Shown: positions 12,401 to 22,320 of the stretch, piece by piece
Layout of the letters: every line of letters begins with the position of its first letter
Numbering within the stretch: the first letter of the stretch is position 1
NCBI GenBank assembly: GCA_003118195.1
Contig: BEXV01001406.1
Coordinates: forward strand, 9,816-73,815
Direction: 5' to 3'
DNA length: 64,000 nt
Source: Hemicentrotus pulcherrimus
Lineage: Eukaryota > Echinodermata > Echinoidea > Camarodonta > Strongylocentrotidae
Notes under the pieces: model-generated
Told to the model about the DNA's origin: nothing
Database searches by the model: none
Seen by the model: only the letters and a program-made list of their open reading frames with translations
Translations under genes and position numbers: made by a program

Positions 12401-15400
12401 TGATACGTACATGTACATGTACATTATACATATTTTTTTTTCTTCTCTCAAATCATTCTTTAAAAAACAGTTGTTTTTCATCTCGACATGATTATAGACA
12501 TGGAATTAAAAAAAAAACATACCGGTAATGTACATGTAGGTGCACACGGTATGTCTGCTGATATACAGTATTAAGTGTCACGGTCACTGTAACCATACAG
12601 TAGATTAATTTGATACAACGACCAAACTCTTAAGTTTTGTCATGTCATGAACAAGGGTTTTAGGTATTATCAAATAGTAGTTCATCATAAAAACATGATA
12701 CTGAAAGCATTCAATCAAAGAGAAACGGTCATTAAAATGGTCTAGTCTAGCATAATATGATAATATGGCCTTCTACACAGCCATTCTCAATATTTGCAAA
12801 GTATTTGTGGACATCATACTTCATTAAATTATCAGTACCTGTATTATTTATTTAGCTGTATTTGTTTTTTAATTTGTACGAAATGTGAACAGATTGAACT
12901 TTTATGTGAATGGGACTATCACATTTGAAAAGTGAATTTAACATAGGGTCATACCCTGATGGCTATTACACATAGCTTTGTAAGTTTATTATCATCAAGA
13001 TTACTGTTCATCAGAAGAAGGAAAAATGTATTCATTAAAATTTTGCCACCAAATAATTTAATGGTGTTATTTTGTAACCATTTCTCGATTGTAATTCTTA
13101 ATACAAATATCAAATACTTTTATTTGTTGAAGTCCTCTTATCATCAGAACATCATACCTATGTGATGAATCATTTATGTACTTTCATGTAAACTTTATCT
13201 CTTATATCTCATACATTTATTTGGTTATAACGATTATGACATTTCATTCTTTTTCTTCTCTTAATGATAATCCTGTTTTATTTACACAAATTAACATTCT
13301 GACACCACTGTCACATGAGTGATAAGATGCATGCATGCACATTTCACATATTTCTTAACATGGAACTCTTGTTTGATTGGGTTTTTTATTTATTACTTTT
13401 ATTTCTGTCATTTAATTACCAAATTCATTCTTTTTTTGTTTATACACCCCTGTAAGGCGTCAGATATACTTAGGATTATCCTTATAGAATCATGAGTGTA
13501 GAACACTCCATTGAATGCTAGTAGTAGCACTGTGACTGTTAGATTTCTCCCTGATGTACAGTTCAGATGAGAATGGAACACATACACACATGTATGTAAG
13601 AGACCATTGCCAGATGAATCCTAATTCCATAGCTTGATAAAACTTTGTATGGAAAGAACTACATGTAATCATGTAGAGTTTAACCTGACAGTTTTTTAAG
13701 TACTATTTCTTTGTATCTGCATAAATTTTCCAACATCTTTGCATGAAAGTAATAACAGCAGAATTAACTTTATTTGTATGTTATTTAGAAATTTGTTTTT
13801 TTATTTCCTAAGGTGACACCTGTACTGAGAGTAGAATAGCAGATAGACTAGTTTGTCAGGAACCAATAAAGCAGCTAGGACCTTCTAAGAAAGGATCAAC
13901 CATCAAAGTGCCTATCACATTTCAAGCGTTGAAAGCGGGTGTTCAGGAGGTGAGTGTGACTGGAGAAAAAAGGGTATTTCAACAAAAAGAGAGATTGTTG
14001 TGGCTTTAGTGGCAACAATGGTGTATGGTTAGAGGAGAGAGAATGGTATTTGATCAAGAAGAGAGATTGTTGTGGTTTTAGTGGCTGTAATGGTGTCTGG
14101 TTAGAGGAGAGAGAAGTGGATTACAAGAAGAAAAGAGATTGCTGTGGCTTTAGTGGCTGCAATGGTGTCTGGTTAGAGGAGAGAGAATGGTATTTGGACA
14201 AGAAGAGAGATTGTTGTGGCTTTAGTGGCTGCAATGGTGTCTGGTTAGCGGAGAGAATGGTATTCGATCAAGAAGAGAGATCGTTGTGGTTTTAGTGGCT
14301 GTAATGGTGTCTGGTTAGAGGAGAGAGAATGGTATTTTANAGTTCAGATGAGAATGGAACACATACACACATGTATGTAAGAGACCATTGCCAGATGAAT
14401 CCTAATTCCATAGCTTGATAAAACTTTGTATGGAAAGAACTACATGTAATCATGTAGAGTTTAACCTGACACTCTTCCTTGCAAAGTGCAATTATCTTGA
14501 TTTATTCAGTTTTTAAAGCACTATTCCTTTGTATCTGCCTAAATTTTTAACATCCTTGTATGAAAGTATTAACACTAGAATTAACTATATTTGTTTTTAT
14601 TATTCCTAAGGTGACACCTGTACTGAGAGTAGAATAGCAGATAGACTAGTTTGTCAGGAACCAATAAAGCAGCTAGGACCTTCTAAGAAAGGATCAACCA
14701 TCAAAGTGCCTATCACATTTCAAGCGTTGAAAGCGGGTGTTCAGGAGGTGAGTGTGACCGGAGAAAAAAAGGGTACTTCAACAAGAAGAGAGATTGTTGT
14801 GGTTTTAGTGGCTGCAATGGTGTCTGGTTAGAGGAGAGAGAAGGGTATGACAAGAAGCTGGATTGTTCTGGCTTTAGTGGCTGTAATGGTGTCTGGTTAG
14901 AGGAGAGAGAATGGTATTTGGACAAGAAGAGAGATTGTTGTGGTTTTAGTGGCTGTAATGGTGTCAGGTTAGAGGAGAGAGAAGGGCATTTGAACAAGAA
15001 GAGAGATTGTTGTGGTTTTAGTGGCTGCAATGGCGTCTGGTTAGAGGAGAGAGAAGGGTAGAAGTGTAATTCAGAGAGAGAAAGATGAAGGAATGATGGT
15101 GGTGTGTTTACTATTGTGTTAAAAACCTTAAGGTGATGCTAATGGTGATGCTAGAAGTTTGTTTCATATCAATAAAATATTGAGTTGGCTGCTTTGGATG
15201 ATGATGTCAGTGGTGTGAAACTGATCATTCACTGTTTGTATAAGTAGAGAGTTGCTTTACAGAGAAAAATATTGGAAATGAGGAGGCAAAAGTATAGGAT
15301 AGACACATTATATTTATCTTATAGTGGTGAATATACATGCAGCCAAGAAACAAGTCTGAAATACATATTTATTTGTGTATAATGTACGGTACATGAATCT

Positions 15401-18400
15401 AGCATACATGTACATTTAAAAGGTTAAACAGCTAACAATGATAGTTGTGCTTTTTTTTCCTATTTGATACAACCAGTTGGGAAAGTTCATGAAGTTACGG
15501 CTCCAGTACGCCTCCAAGCCTTTAGCAAACAGATCTCAAGTAGCTTCCCTAGCAACCCAGTCTTCTAAGCCTCCTCTCAAATCAACCTACTCCTCATCAT
15601 CTTCTTCATCCTCCTCCTCCTCCTATTCATCATCATCTTCTACCTCTTCCACCACCTGTATAACCACCTCTCCTTCTGTCATCACCACATCATCATCATC
15701 ATCTCCATCATTACCGATGACTGAGCTTCCCCTATCCTGTCACGAGGAGCCGGAGAAGCTAGTTTCCAAGGTCGGGGATTCAAGCCCCGGCTTACACCGT
15801 CGGGTGTTCAGCGTCGGACCTAACAGTTCCTTTGTTAGGAAAGGTGTGTTCACCAGACAGATGTCACTGGCCACACCAAGCTCTCATCCTATCAAGTAGG
15901 TTTCAAGGGCATAAACTATGAATCTCAAAAACAGTAAACAAAACTAGCTACACATGTACTGGAATGCATCATTTATATCTGTAGGAATACTATTCTAGTT
16001 GTGAATGCTTCATTCACCAAATCAGTTTTTCTATTCTTTTCAGAAATGGAGGCTACAATTTTCTTCATTCTTAACAGAATATAGACCAGTTGCAATGACC
16101 CCGAATATCCACAGATCTTCAAAACATGAAGAGGTCCCTCTTTGTACATTTTGAAATAATCACTCCTACTGTGATGGAGGTGCAACATATTAATAGCCTT
16201 TGTTTCCCCTTTTCAAAGAATACTTCCACCTGAGTATCATGGAGTGCATGAATGAATAATGATTACATAACTTTCATGAGCACGTATATCCAATATTTTG
16301 TCTCCGCGAATATCACAATTTGTTCTGCAATGACCTTTATCTGCTCATGCTCAGACTGGCTTATATTAATTGCCCAAGGATATTATTTCCATAATTGAGA
16401 TGCAAATGTTTTTAGGTCATGTCAATAGAATGCAATGCTTTAGTAAATGTTGATATTTCCTGCTAATAAAATAAACAATTCAATCTCACAGGAAATTTTT
16501 AGCTGGAATCCGTTCACACTCCTTTAGTGGGGAGTATGGAAGTGATGCCTGTCACCATGACAACCAAGATGATAACATCCAGAGAGATAGGAGCTCTGGA
16601 AGTGATCCAGGAATCAGGTAATTATCTCATTTGAGTTTCTATCATGTTGACTAGACAAGTTTACTGATTTTCCTCTTTTTGTTTGCATACTTTTTTGTAT
16701 TGTCACTGCCTCATTCTTTAAATCTAAGACTGCTTTTAATTTAATTTAATTCAATCCATCATCGTTTATTTCAATCATAAAACCATAAAATAATATACTA
16801 GTATATACAAAAGTGAAATGAAATGAATACAATTCTGGAAATCATGAAGAAATAAGAGACTAAAGAGGAAGTTTGAAAAACTTGTAAGCAATAGTCCCCT
16901 GACATAATAACAAGATTACATGGTTGTACACACTACCAATGAAATAGAAATAATCTTAGCAGCTTTTCCATTACTTGCTGGTAAGGCTACAAAAATTTGT
17001 CCATCTTGCGACCAAACTGCAGTGGCGTTACTTGCTTCCCTGGCTGCCCTCAGTATCTTGTAGTTAGCAAAAGTCAGATCTTCTGCTATTGAGATTCCAG
17101 AATTGTTCAGTTTCCGTCTTGCTCTCAACACGTCCTGGCGAGCACGGTACGTGGCGAACTTGACAAGGATCGGGCGATGACAAGACTGAGAATTTATTGG
17201 CAATGATTTGGACGAATTCTTCGACGATGATTCTTGTCAATGTTGCGATGGGTTTCGTTTTGGTCTAGCAATTGGACAAGTCCAATGTCTTCTATCAGGG
17301 TCGTTACTGCTGATGTCTACTCCTAATTTATCTTTAGCAATACCAAGTATGATACTATCCGTGCTTTCCGACTTAAATATTGCTCTGCTTCGTGGGATTT
17401 GTTTTGTAGGTTTCGAATCTCTTTAATCTGTTCTGATAATTTCTTCTCCAGAGCTACCAATTTTGACAAGTTCAAAACTTCAAATCCTTTTTCTATTTCA
17501 AGAGTGACGAACCGTGATTCGTACAAATCGAGTTGGTGCAAAACCTTTTTCAAGTTCTTTTTTCATATCTTTCACTTGATCTCCTACAGCTCCTCTCACA
17601 GCTTTCTTCACCGCATCTAAAAAGATATAGATACACACCAATGAACACACACACACAAACACACATACACACACACACATGCATGGTACATTGCAAGTTA
17701 TAAGGTTTTAGAATCCTGTTTGCCACCAATTTACAATTGGGTCTTACACAAATTTGTTAGATGAGTTTTCAATCGAAATTTATCGTTTTCAATGTGTTCT
17801 ATACCATTGGCATAGAATTTGTTAGATAAAGCCCTAATGACTTTGAAATTAAGATTCCAAGACCACAGTGCTTTTCTTATTGTTTGAAAGTCTCATGGTG
17901 GTTTACATTGGATTGTTTGTGTAAAAGATCTTAAAAATGATATTTTGGTTATTCATGAGGCAAGTTTGATTGTTATGGAAAAACATATCCTTGTCATGAA
18001 TCAGGATGGAACATTTTTGGATAATGGAAATTTTATTTTTTATTTGTTTGTTTGTTTCTGCTCAAATAAATAAAAACTTTTAATGCCATGTTTATTTTTT
18101 AGGCATTGAATGTCATTGTTTTCTTTGTACTGTATCTATCAAGGTAATTCACTACATACACTACACTACATATTATTTGCTGATGATGCCAGTGTTTTGT
18201 TATCTCATCATCATATTCATATCCGTGAAAACAGCTTCAATAGGGAACTATCTGAATATCATAATATAAATGGTCATTTTTACAGTAAAGGGTGTAACTT
18301 TTATATAACAGGATCAAAATTTCAAAGTATGTTTTCATAAACATTTCTACTAAAATTATTACTATAATGATCTAAATTATGGATATTTTGTTTTGTTATG

Positions 18401-19193
18401 GAGCTTAAACTACATTAGTTACCTGGAAAAAAATGAACAACTGTGACAAATATGATTAATTTGAACAAAAACAACACTTTAATTCTATCAGCTTTAATAA
18501 ATGACCATATTTTTTCTGCAAACATATCCAATTGCAATTTTTCATTTGCCATTCTAATGTACTCAAAGGCCTAAAAAGCTTATTTGGTCTTTTTAAAAAT
18601 ACAATGCATGTTTCAAATTCAAGATGAAATATTACTTTGACATTTAGATTGTCAATTTTACCTATCTTCCAAGAGGGGGAGTAAAGTAAGAATTATTACA
18701 CAAATAAAATTCAGTGAGGGCCAATAACCAACGAAAATTCCAAAGAAATCGCATTTCAAATGAGGAAGTTTGAATGTGTGTGTTTTGGAGGCTTTAGGTT
18801 AACAATAATGCCTGGTTTGGAGGCTTCATCATGTCAACATAAAATGTTGTCCATTACTAATAGGTAACAGATTAAGACAGTAAAATCCAACTTTTGTTTT
18901 ATTATGATCGATTGTAACTGCCTCTTACAACTCTACTTCTAATGATTTTTATTCTCATTTAGATCATACCCTGTAATGTAAGGAACCATCAACAAATAAA
19001 TTAATCAAAATAAATATCTGTAGATAACTTCAATTGCCTTTTTTTTTCCTCAACCTTATACAGGCCTATACCCACGAAAATGCAGCACGAGCTTAGCACA
19101 GATAACTCTGGTCTTAGTGTGGACAGGATAGCCAAACACAGATCTCAAGTCTATGTGACACCCTTGTACTCAGCTTATTCTACCCCAAGATGA
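472..19193 (+). CDS. TRAPPC14: TRAPPC14 (C7orf43/MAP11), TRAPP II-associated protein, 11 exons
   Basis: TRAPPC14 is a subunit associated with the TRAPP II vesicle-tethering complex and is reported to act in ciliogenesis and spindle function. Coding exons: 472-975, 1898-2135, 2704-2772, 3517-3619, 5146-5296, 6565-6725, 8910-8995, 13813-13949, 15477-15895, 16492-16617, 19064-19193. They total 2,124 nt (707 aa plus stop) with consistent phases and GT-AG introns. Diagnostic matches to the human protein are exon 7 FTVTYTLLNNLQDFL, exon 3 LPPPxxxCxxFxVxGKH, exon 6 VIEWSTPSMAMEQSIQSHY, and the C-terminus LSVDRIAKH (human LSLDKIAKR). Exon 1 YGGELLNLALVVSL resembles human YLGETVRFLLVLR. Exon 9 carries a serine-rich low-complexity insert (about residues 524-560) not shared with human (580 aa). 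Exon 1's donor at 975 (AAA|GTGAGT) and exon 2's acceptor at 1897 are the least certain points. Exon 8 also exists as an identical second copy at 14611-14747, probably an assembly duplicate. Confidence 0.9.
1130..1425. repeat. GC-rich island of GGCGGCCGAGCGGC-type repeats in TRAPPC14 intron 1
   Basis: A sharply bounded stretch far richer in G+C than the surrounding intron. Variants of GCTCGGCGGCCGAGCGGCG, GGCATCGCTCGGTCACCG and CTGGGCGGTCGCCGCCC recur in both orientations, so the block is imperfectly palindromic. It looks like a folded repetitive element rather than a CpG promoter, because it lies after the first coding exon. An alternative promoter cannot be excluded. Confidence 0.5.
2890..3140 (-). 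repeat. Dispersed repeat family A, copy 1 (inverted)
   Basis: The reverse complement of this stretch matches 53165-53425 closely and 60685-60912 more loosely. Shared blocks include GAGCATAGAAAGACAAGGAA, the segment around CCCATATA-AGCTTTCTGTGTACAGTGCTTGT, and GCAATCGCAT near the other end. It lies in TRAPPC14 intron 3. No coding capacity is visible, so it is a non-autonomous element. Confidence 0.75.
5375..5490 (-). repeat. SINE-like repeat fragment (family 2)
   Basis: The reverse complement matches the body of the 47820-48165 element: AGCGCTTTACAGATATAT, CCCCGGTCAT, GGATTCAGGCTTA, CGCACACAATGTATGCAC and CTCTGGGGAG. It begins about 80 bases after TRAPPC14 exon 5. The tRNA-like head is not seen here, so this is a truncated copy. 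Confidence 0.65.
5862..6426. mobile_element. Non-autonomous hAT-like DNA transposon with 8-bp target duplication
   Basis: The element begins TAGGGCTG and ends CAGCCTTA (reverse complement TAAGGCTG), so it has a short terminal inverted repeat with one mismatch in eight. It is flanked on both sides by the same 8 bases, ATACATGT (5854-5861 and 6427-6434). An 8-bp duplication is the hallmark of hAT transposases. Subterminal segments GAATGCTCGAGTACCCG (left) and GTACTCGGGTACC (right) are also inverted relatives. The interior has T, ATT and C homopolymer runs and no transposase. It sits in TRAPPC14 intron 5 and appears to have inserted into a TACATGTA-type palindrome. Confidence 0.8.
6893..7085. 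repeat. Inverted-repeat MITE-like element (CTGTCTATAGCGACCACC family)
   Basis: The left end ACAGTCAAACCTGTC is matched in reverse near the right end by CACGTTTGACTGT. Internal lines such as GACAGGTGGTCACT and GGCCTTTGTAGACA repeat. Related pieces occur at 22718-22806 (GAAACCATTTTCAAGGGAAA), 58430-58570 and 63250-63370 (AAGACCACCTGTCTTT). It lies in intron 6 of TRAPPC14 and has no coding content. Confidence 0.6.
13985..14339 (+). repeat. About 70-bp minisatellite after TRAPPC14 exon 8
   Basis: Five imperfect tandem units share AGAGAGATTGTTGTGG and GGCTGYAATGGTGTCTGGTT and end GAGGAGAGAGAA. The array starts about 38 bases after the exon 8 donor and runs up to the single N at 14340. Part of it is open in all three units of one frame (CCGFSGCNGVWLEERE motif), but this is a by-product of the repeat. 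Confidence 0.9.
14340..14340. other. Single-N assembly join, left of a duplicated segment
   Basis: The sequence right of the N (14341 onward) repeats that from 13560 onward, including the whole of exon 8. The two contig ends therefore overlap rather than abut. Confidence 0.85.
14341..15060 (+). repeat. Second copy of TRAPPC14 exon 8, its upstream intron and minisatellite
   Basis: 14341-14747 repeats 13560-13949 with small indels (for example about 16 extra bases around 14470-14510). Exon 8 reappears unchanged at 14611-14747, and the same minisatellite follows at 14781-15060 with four units. A 137-bp exon cannot be spliced twice in frame, so this is an uncollapsed second allele or a real duplication of an unusable exon. 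Confidence 0.85.
16735..17630 (-). pseudogene. LINE ORF1-like remnant in TRAPPC14 intron 10
   Basis: Read on the minus strand, this holds a broken open frame of retrotransposon ORF1 type. A coiled-coil/basic portion lies around 17600-17360 (KLSEQIKEIRNLQNKSHEAE followed by a QYxSRK-like motif). It is followed by 17203-16916 with RPILVKFATYRARQDVLRAR, the motif region NxGISIxEDLT, and WSQDGQIFVAL. Those motifs are typical of the C-terminal domain of ORF1/transposase-22-like proteins of invertebrate LINEs. There is a frameshift between the two parts. A TTTAA/TTCAA-rich stretch at 16735-16790 looks like the 3' tail. It is antisense to the host gene and decayed. Confidence 0.7.
18110..18340 (+). 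pseudogene. LINE reverse transcriptase fragment with FADD motif
   Basis: The open frame contains LHYILFADDASVLLSH, which fits the reverse transcriptase palm motif (Y/F)xDD with its usual ILFADDT-SLFLSH surroundings. The flanking residues (an IYIND-like stretch before, a poorly preserved NxEL...WF-like stretch after) also fit a non-LTR RT. Only about 75 residues survive and no endonuclease is seen. It lies about 0.5 kb from the ORF1 remnant but on the opposite strand, so the two are separate insertions or a rearranged one. Confidence 0.65.
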
Positions 19194-19500
19194 TACTCAA
19201 GCCTTCATGCTTGTGACACCCCAACTCTCTCTGTATTAGCCAAGCACTGAATCTCAAGTCTATGTGACACCCTTATACTCAGCTTATTCTACCCTAAGAT
19301 GATACTCAAGCCTTCATGCATGTGACACCCCAACTCTCTCTGTATTAGCCAAACACAAATCTCAAGTCTATGTGACACCCTAATTCTTGGCCTATTCTAC
19401 CCCAAGATGATACTCAAGCCTACAGTACATGCATGTGACACCCCAACTCTCTCTGTATTAGCCAAGCACTGAATCTCAAGTCTATGTGACACCCTGATAC
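19129..19500 (+). repeat. 108-114-bp tandem repeat containing the TRAPPC14 stop codon region
   Basis: The end of the last coding exon is unit 1. The line ATCTCAAGTCTATGTGACAC starts at 19142, 19251, 19359 and 19473, giving periods of 109, 108 and 114. Each full unit repeats the final coding codons, a TGA-containing stretch (AAGATGATACTCAAGCC) and CCAACTCTCTCTGTATTAGCC. Only the first unit is joined to the reading frame; the rest are 3'UTR. Confidence 0.9.
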
Positions 19501-19599
19501 CCTCATATTTTAGCACATTGTTTAACTCAGGTGTATTATGTGACACCATACACTATATTAGCCTCTACAGATTGCAATGTTGGGTGACACCCTCATACA

Positions 19600-19735
19600 T
19601 CGCTTATTTCTCAGTCTGTGCCCCCATTCTTTGGAACCCGCTCCCGCTCATATTCAGGACTTGTTCACAACTGACATTTTCAAAAAGAATCTAAAAACTC
19701 ATCTATTTCAAAAAGAAACCCAATCACTATGAAAT
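19600..19735 (+). pseudogene. LINE 3' end fragment (RT C-terminal tail)
   Basis: The translation around 19619-19715 reads like the conserved C-terminal tail of a non-LTR reverse transcriptase: a PxLWNPLPL-type motif followed about 20 residues later by FKKNLKTHLF. It lies just downstream of the TRAPPC14 tandem array, in the presumed 3'UTR, and is itself copied in the 20892-22320 duplicate. Confidence 0.6.
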
Positions 19736-19989
19736 AATTGTGAATTTGTATTACAATACCTACATTATGTTCTTTGTTAAATTGTTGCTATTATTCATAT
19801 GTGTTAATTTTTTCGGGAATGTACATGTTATGTTAATTTCTTTAGTAATGTTTGACTTTCTTGGTAATTTAAGTATTAAAATGTTAATTTGTTCAGTTAT
19901 TTATAATTTTTTTCAGTTAAAATGCATAGTCGGTCATTTGCAAACTATTTAAGGTCATAATTTGGTTTAGTTTGATTTGATGATGATTG

Positions 19990-20195
19990 TTTAACCTGAC
20001 TGCTAAGTAATCTTGTGTACTGTATGATTGTAAGTAAGCAACCAAGAGACCAAGGGCTTTAAGTCCTCTCCAAGGGACTTGGTAATGAGTATTAGCGCAT
20101 CGACTTCCCGGTTATGAGACCACTGCTCTACCACTGAGTCAGGGCGTCTTCTGCAAACAGTGTAATGGCATGCGGTACAGAGATAAATATACTTG
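19990..20195 (-). repeat. tRNA-derived SINE-like copy (family 1); duplicate at 21420-21625
   Basis: It shares with 37695-37868 and pieces at 49646-50375 the body GACTGCTAAG, TGTAAGTAAGCAACCAA, GTCCTCTCCRAGGGACYTGG, TAATGAGKATTA, GCGCATCGACTT and GAGACCACTGCT. On the minus strand the head reads like a tRNA with an internal pol III promoter. The copy at 37695 retains the B-box-like GAGTTCGAAACC. Confidence 0.7.
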
Positions 20196-20891
20196 TATAG
20201 ATGTTGTACATGTATTAGACAATCTGTACAGGCATTTAGGATTATCTTGAGAAAATGTGCATGGAAGGACATGTTGACTACTTGTACATGTTAATGTATT
20301 GTAGAGGGAATATGTAGATGGTGTTAGAAATTTGCAGAATAATGTTCTTCCAGTTTATGTTTGATCATTTGTAATAGGTTTGAAATTCTTGAACTCGTTG
20401 ACCTCACTACAGAACTGGTCATACTAGGACGTCAAGTTTGCAACTATTATTGAAAATATATTTTTGTACATCTTTTTTTTTCTTTCTTACATGGAATATG
20501 CTTACAGTAATTAACACTTATCAATAGTAAGCAATTGGATTATTCATGCATTTGAATGGATTCTTTGTTTGATTATATAGATATCAAGTATTTTGAGATA
20601 CAGGTACATGTATATGCAATTCATTTGTAGCACATGCTGGAGTATGCTTATTGTAACACATTCTTATAGAAGTCAACATGTGCAATTTTGAGACAAATTT
20701 AATCGATATAAATGAATTGTTGACTTGTGGATATGTACATGTAATTACAAATTTATTAAAGAAAAATATACGTATTTAAGATGAACTTAATATAAAATGT
20801 GGAATCAAGGACATCTATGCTTTATAAGCGATTTACACTTTATGTAGACTTTCAGGATGTAACTACTGCGTAAATGAAGTAAAGGCAGCAN

Positions 20892-22320
20892 CCAAGCACT
20901 GAATCTCAAGTCTATGTGACACCCTGATACCCTCATATTTTAGCACATTGTTTAACTCAGGTGTATTATGTGACACCATACACTATATTAGCCTCTACAG
21001 ATTGCAATGTTGGGTGACACCCTCATACATCGCTTATTTCTCAGTCTGTGCCCCCATTCTTTGGAACCCGCTCCCGCTCATATTCAGGACTTGTTCACAA
21101 CTGACATTTTCAAAAAGAATCTAAAAACTCATCTATTTCAAAAAGAAACCCAATCACTATGAAATAATTGTGAATTTGTATTACAATACCTACATTATGT
21201 TCTTTGTTAAATTGTTGCTATTATTCATATGTGTTAATTTTTTCGGGAATGTACATGTTATGTTAATTTCTTTAGTAATGTTTGACTTTCTTGGTAATTT
21301 AAGTATTAAAATGTTAATTTGTTCAGTTATTTATAATTTTTTTCAGTTAAAATGCATAGTCGGTCATTTGCAAACTATTTAAGGTCATAATTTGGTTTAG
21401 TTTGATTTGATGATGATTGTTTAACCTGACTGCTAAGTAATCTTGTGTACTGTATGATTGTAAGTAAGCAACCAAGAGACCAAGGGCTTTAAGTCCTCTC
21501 CAAGGGACTTGGTAATGAGTATTAGCGCATCGACTTCCCGGTTATGAGACCACTGCTCTACCACTGAGTCAGGGCGTCTTCTGCAAACAGTGTAATGGCA
21601 TGCGGTACAGAGATAAATATACTTGTATAGATGTTGTACATGTATTAGACAATCTGTACAGGCATTTAGGATTATCTTGAGAAAATGTGCATGGAAGGAC
21701 ATGTTGACTACTTGTACATGTTAATGTATTGTAGAGGGAATATGTAGATGGTGTTAGAAATTTGCAGAATAATGTTCTTCCAGTTTATGTTTGATCATTT
21801 GTAATAGGTTTGAAATTCTTGAACTCGTTGACCTCACTACAGAACTGGTCATACTAGGACGTCAAGTTTGCAACTATTATTGAAAATATATTTTTGTACA
21901 TCTTTTTTTTTCTTTCTTACATGGAATATGCTTACAGTAATTAACACTTATCAATAGTAAGCAATTGGATTATTCATGCATTTGAATGGATTCTTTGTTT
22001 GATTATATAGATATCAAGTATTTTGAGATACAGGTACATGTATATGCAATTCATTTGTAGCACATGCTGGAGTATGCTTATTGTAACACATTCTTATAGA
22101 AGTCAACATGTGCAATTTTGAGACAAATTTAATCGATATAAATGAATTGTTGACTTGTGGATATGTACATGTAATTACAAATTTATTAAAGAAAAATATA
22201 CGTATTTAAGATGAACTTAATATAAAATGTGGAATCAAGGACATCTATGCTTTATAAGCGATTTACACTTTATGTAAACTTTCAGGATGTAACTACTGCG
22301 TAAATGAAGTAAAGGCAGCA
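20892..22320 (+). repeat. 1,429-bp duplicated segment, copy 2
   Basis: Offset of exactly 1,430 from copy 1 throughout, so no indels were seen. It begins inside the TRAPPC14 3'UTR tandem unit (CCAAGCACTGAATCTCAAG) and carries the same LINE tail and SINE-like copy. Confidence 0.95.

Larger units (their letters stand above)
19462..20890 (+). repeat. 1,429-bp duplicated segment, copy 1
   Basis: Identical, apart from one difference noticed (TATGTAGACT versus TATGTAAACT), to 20892-22320. The two are separated by a single N at 20891. The near identity and the N point to an assembly overlap that was not collapsed. Confidence 0.95.

Noticed and set aside
14050..15030. Open frames on both strands with repeated CCGFSGCNGVWLEERE or LQPLKPQQSLFL motifs
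   Set aside because: They are translations of the intronic minisatellite; a unit length near a multiple of three keeps them open.
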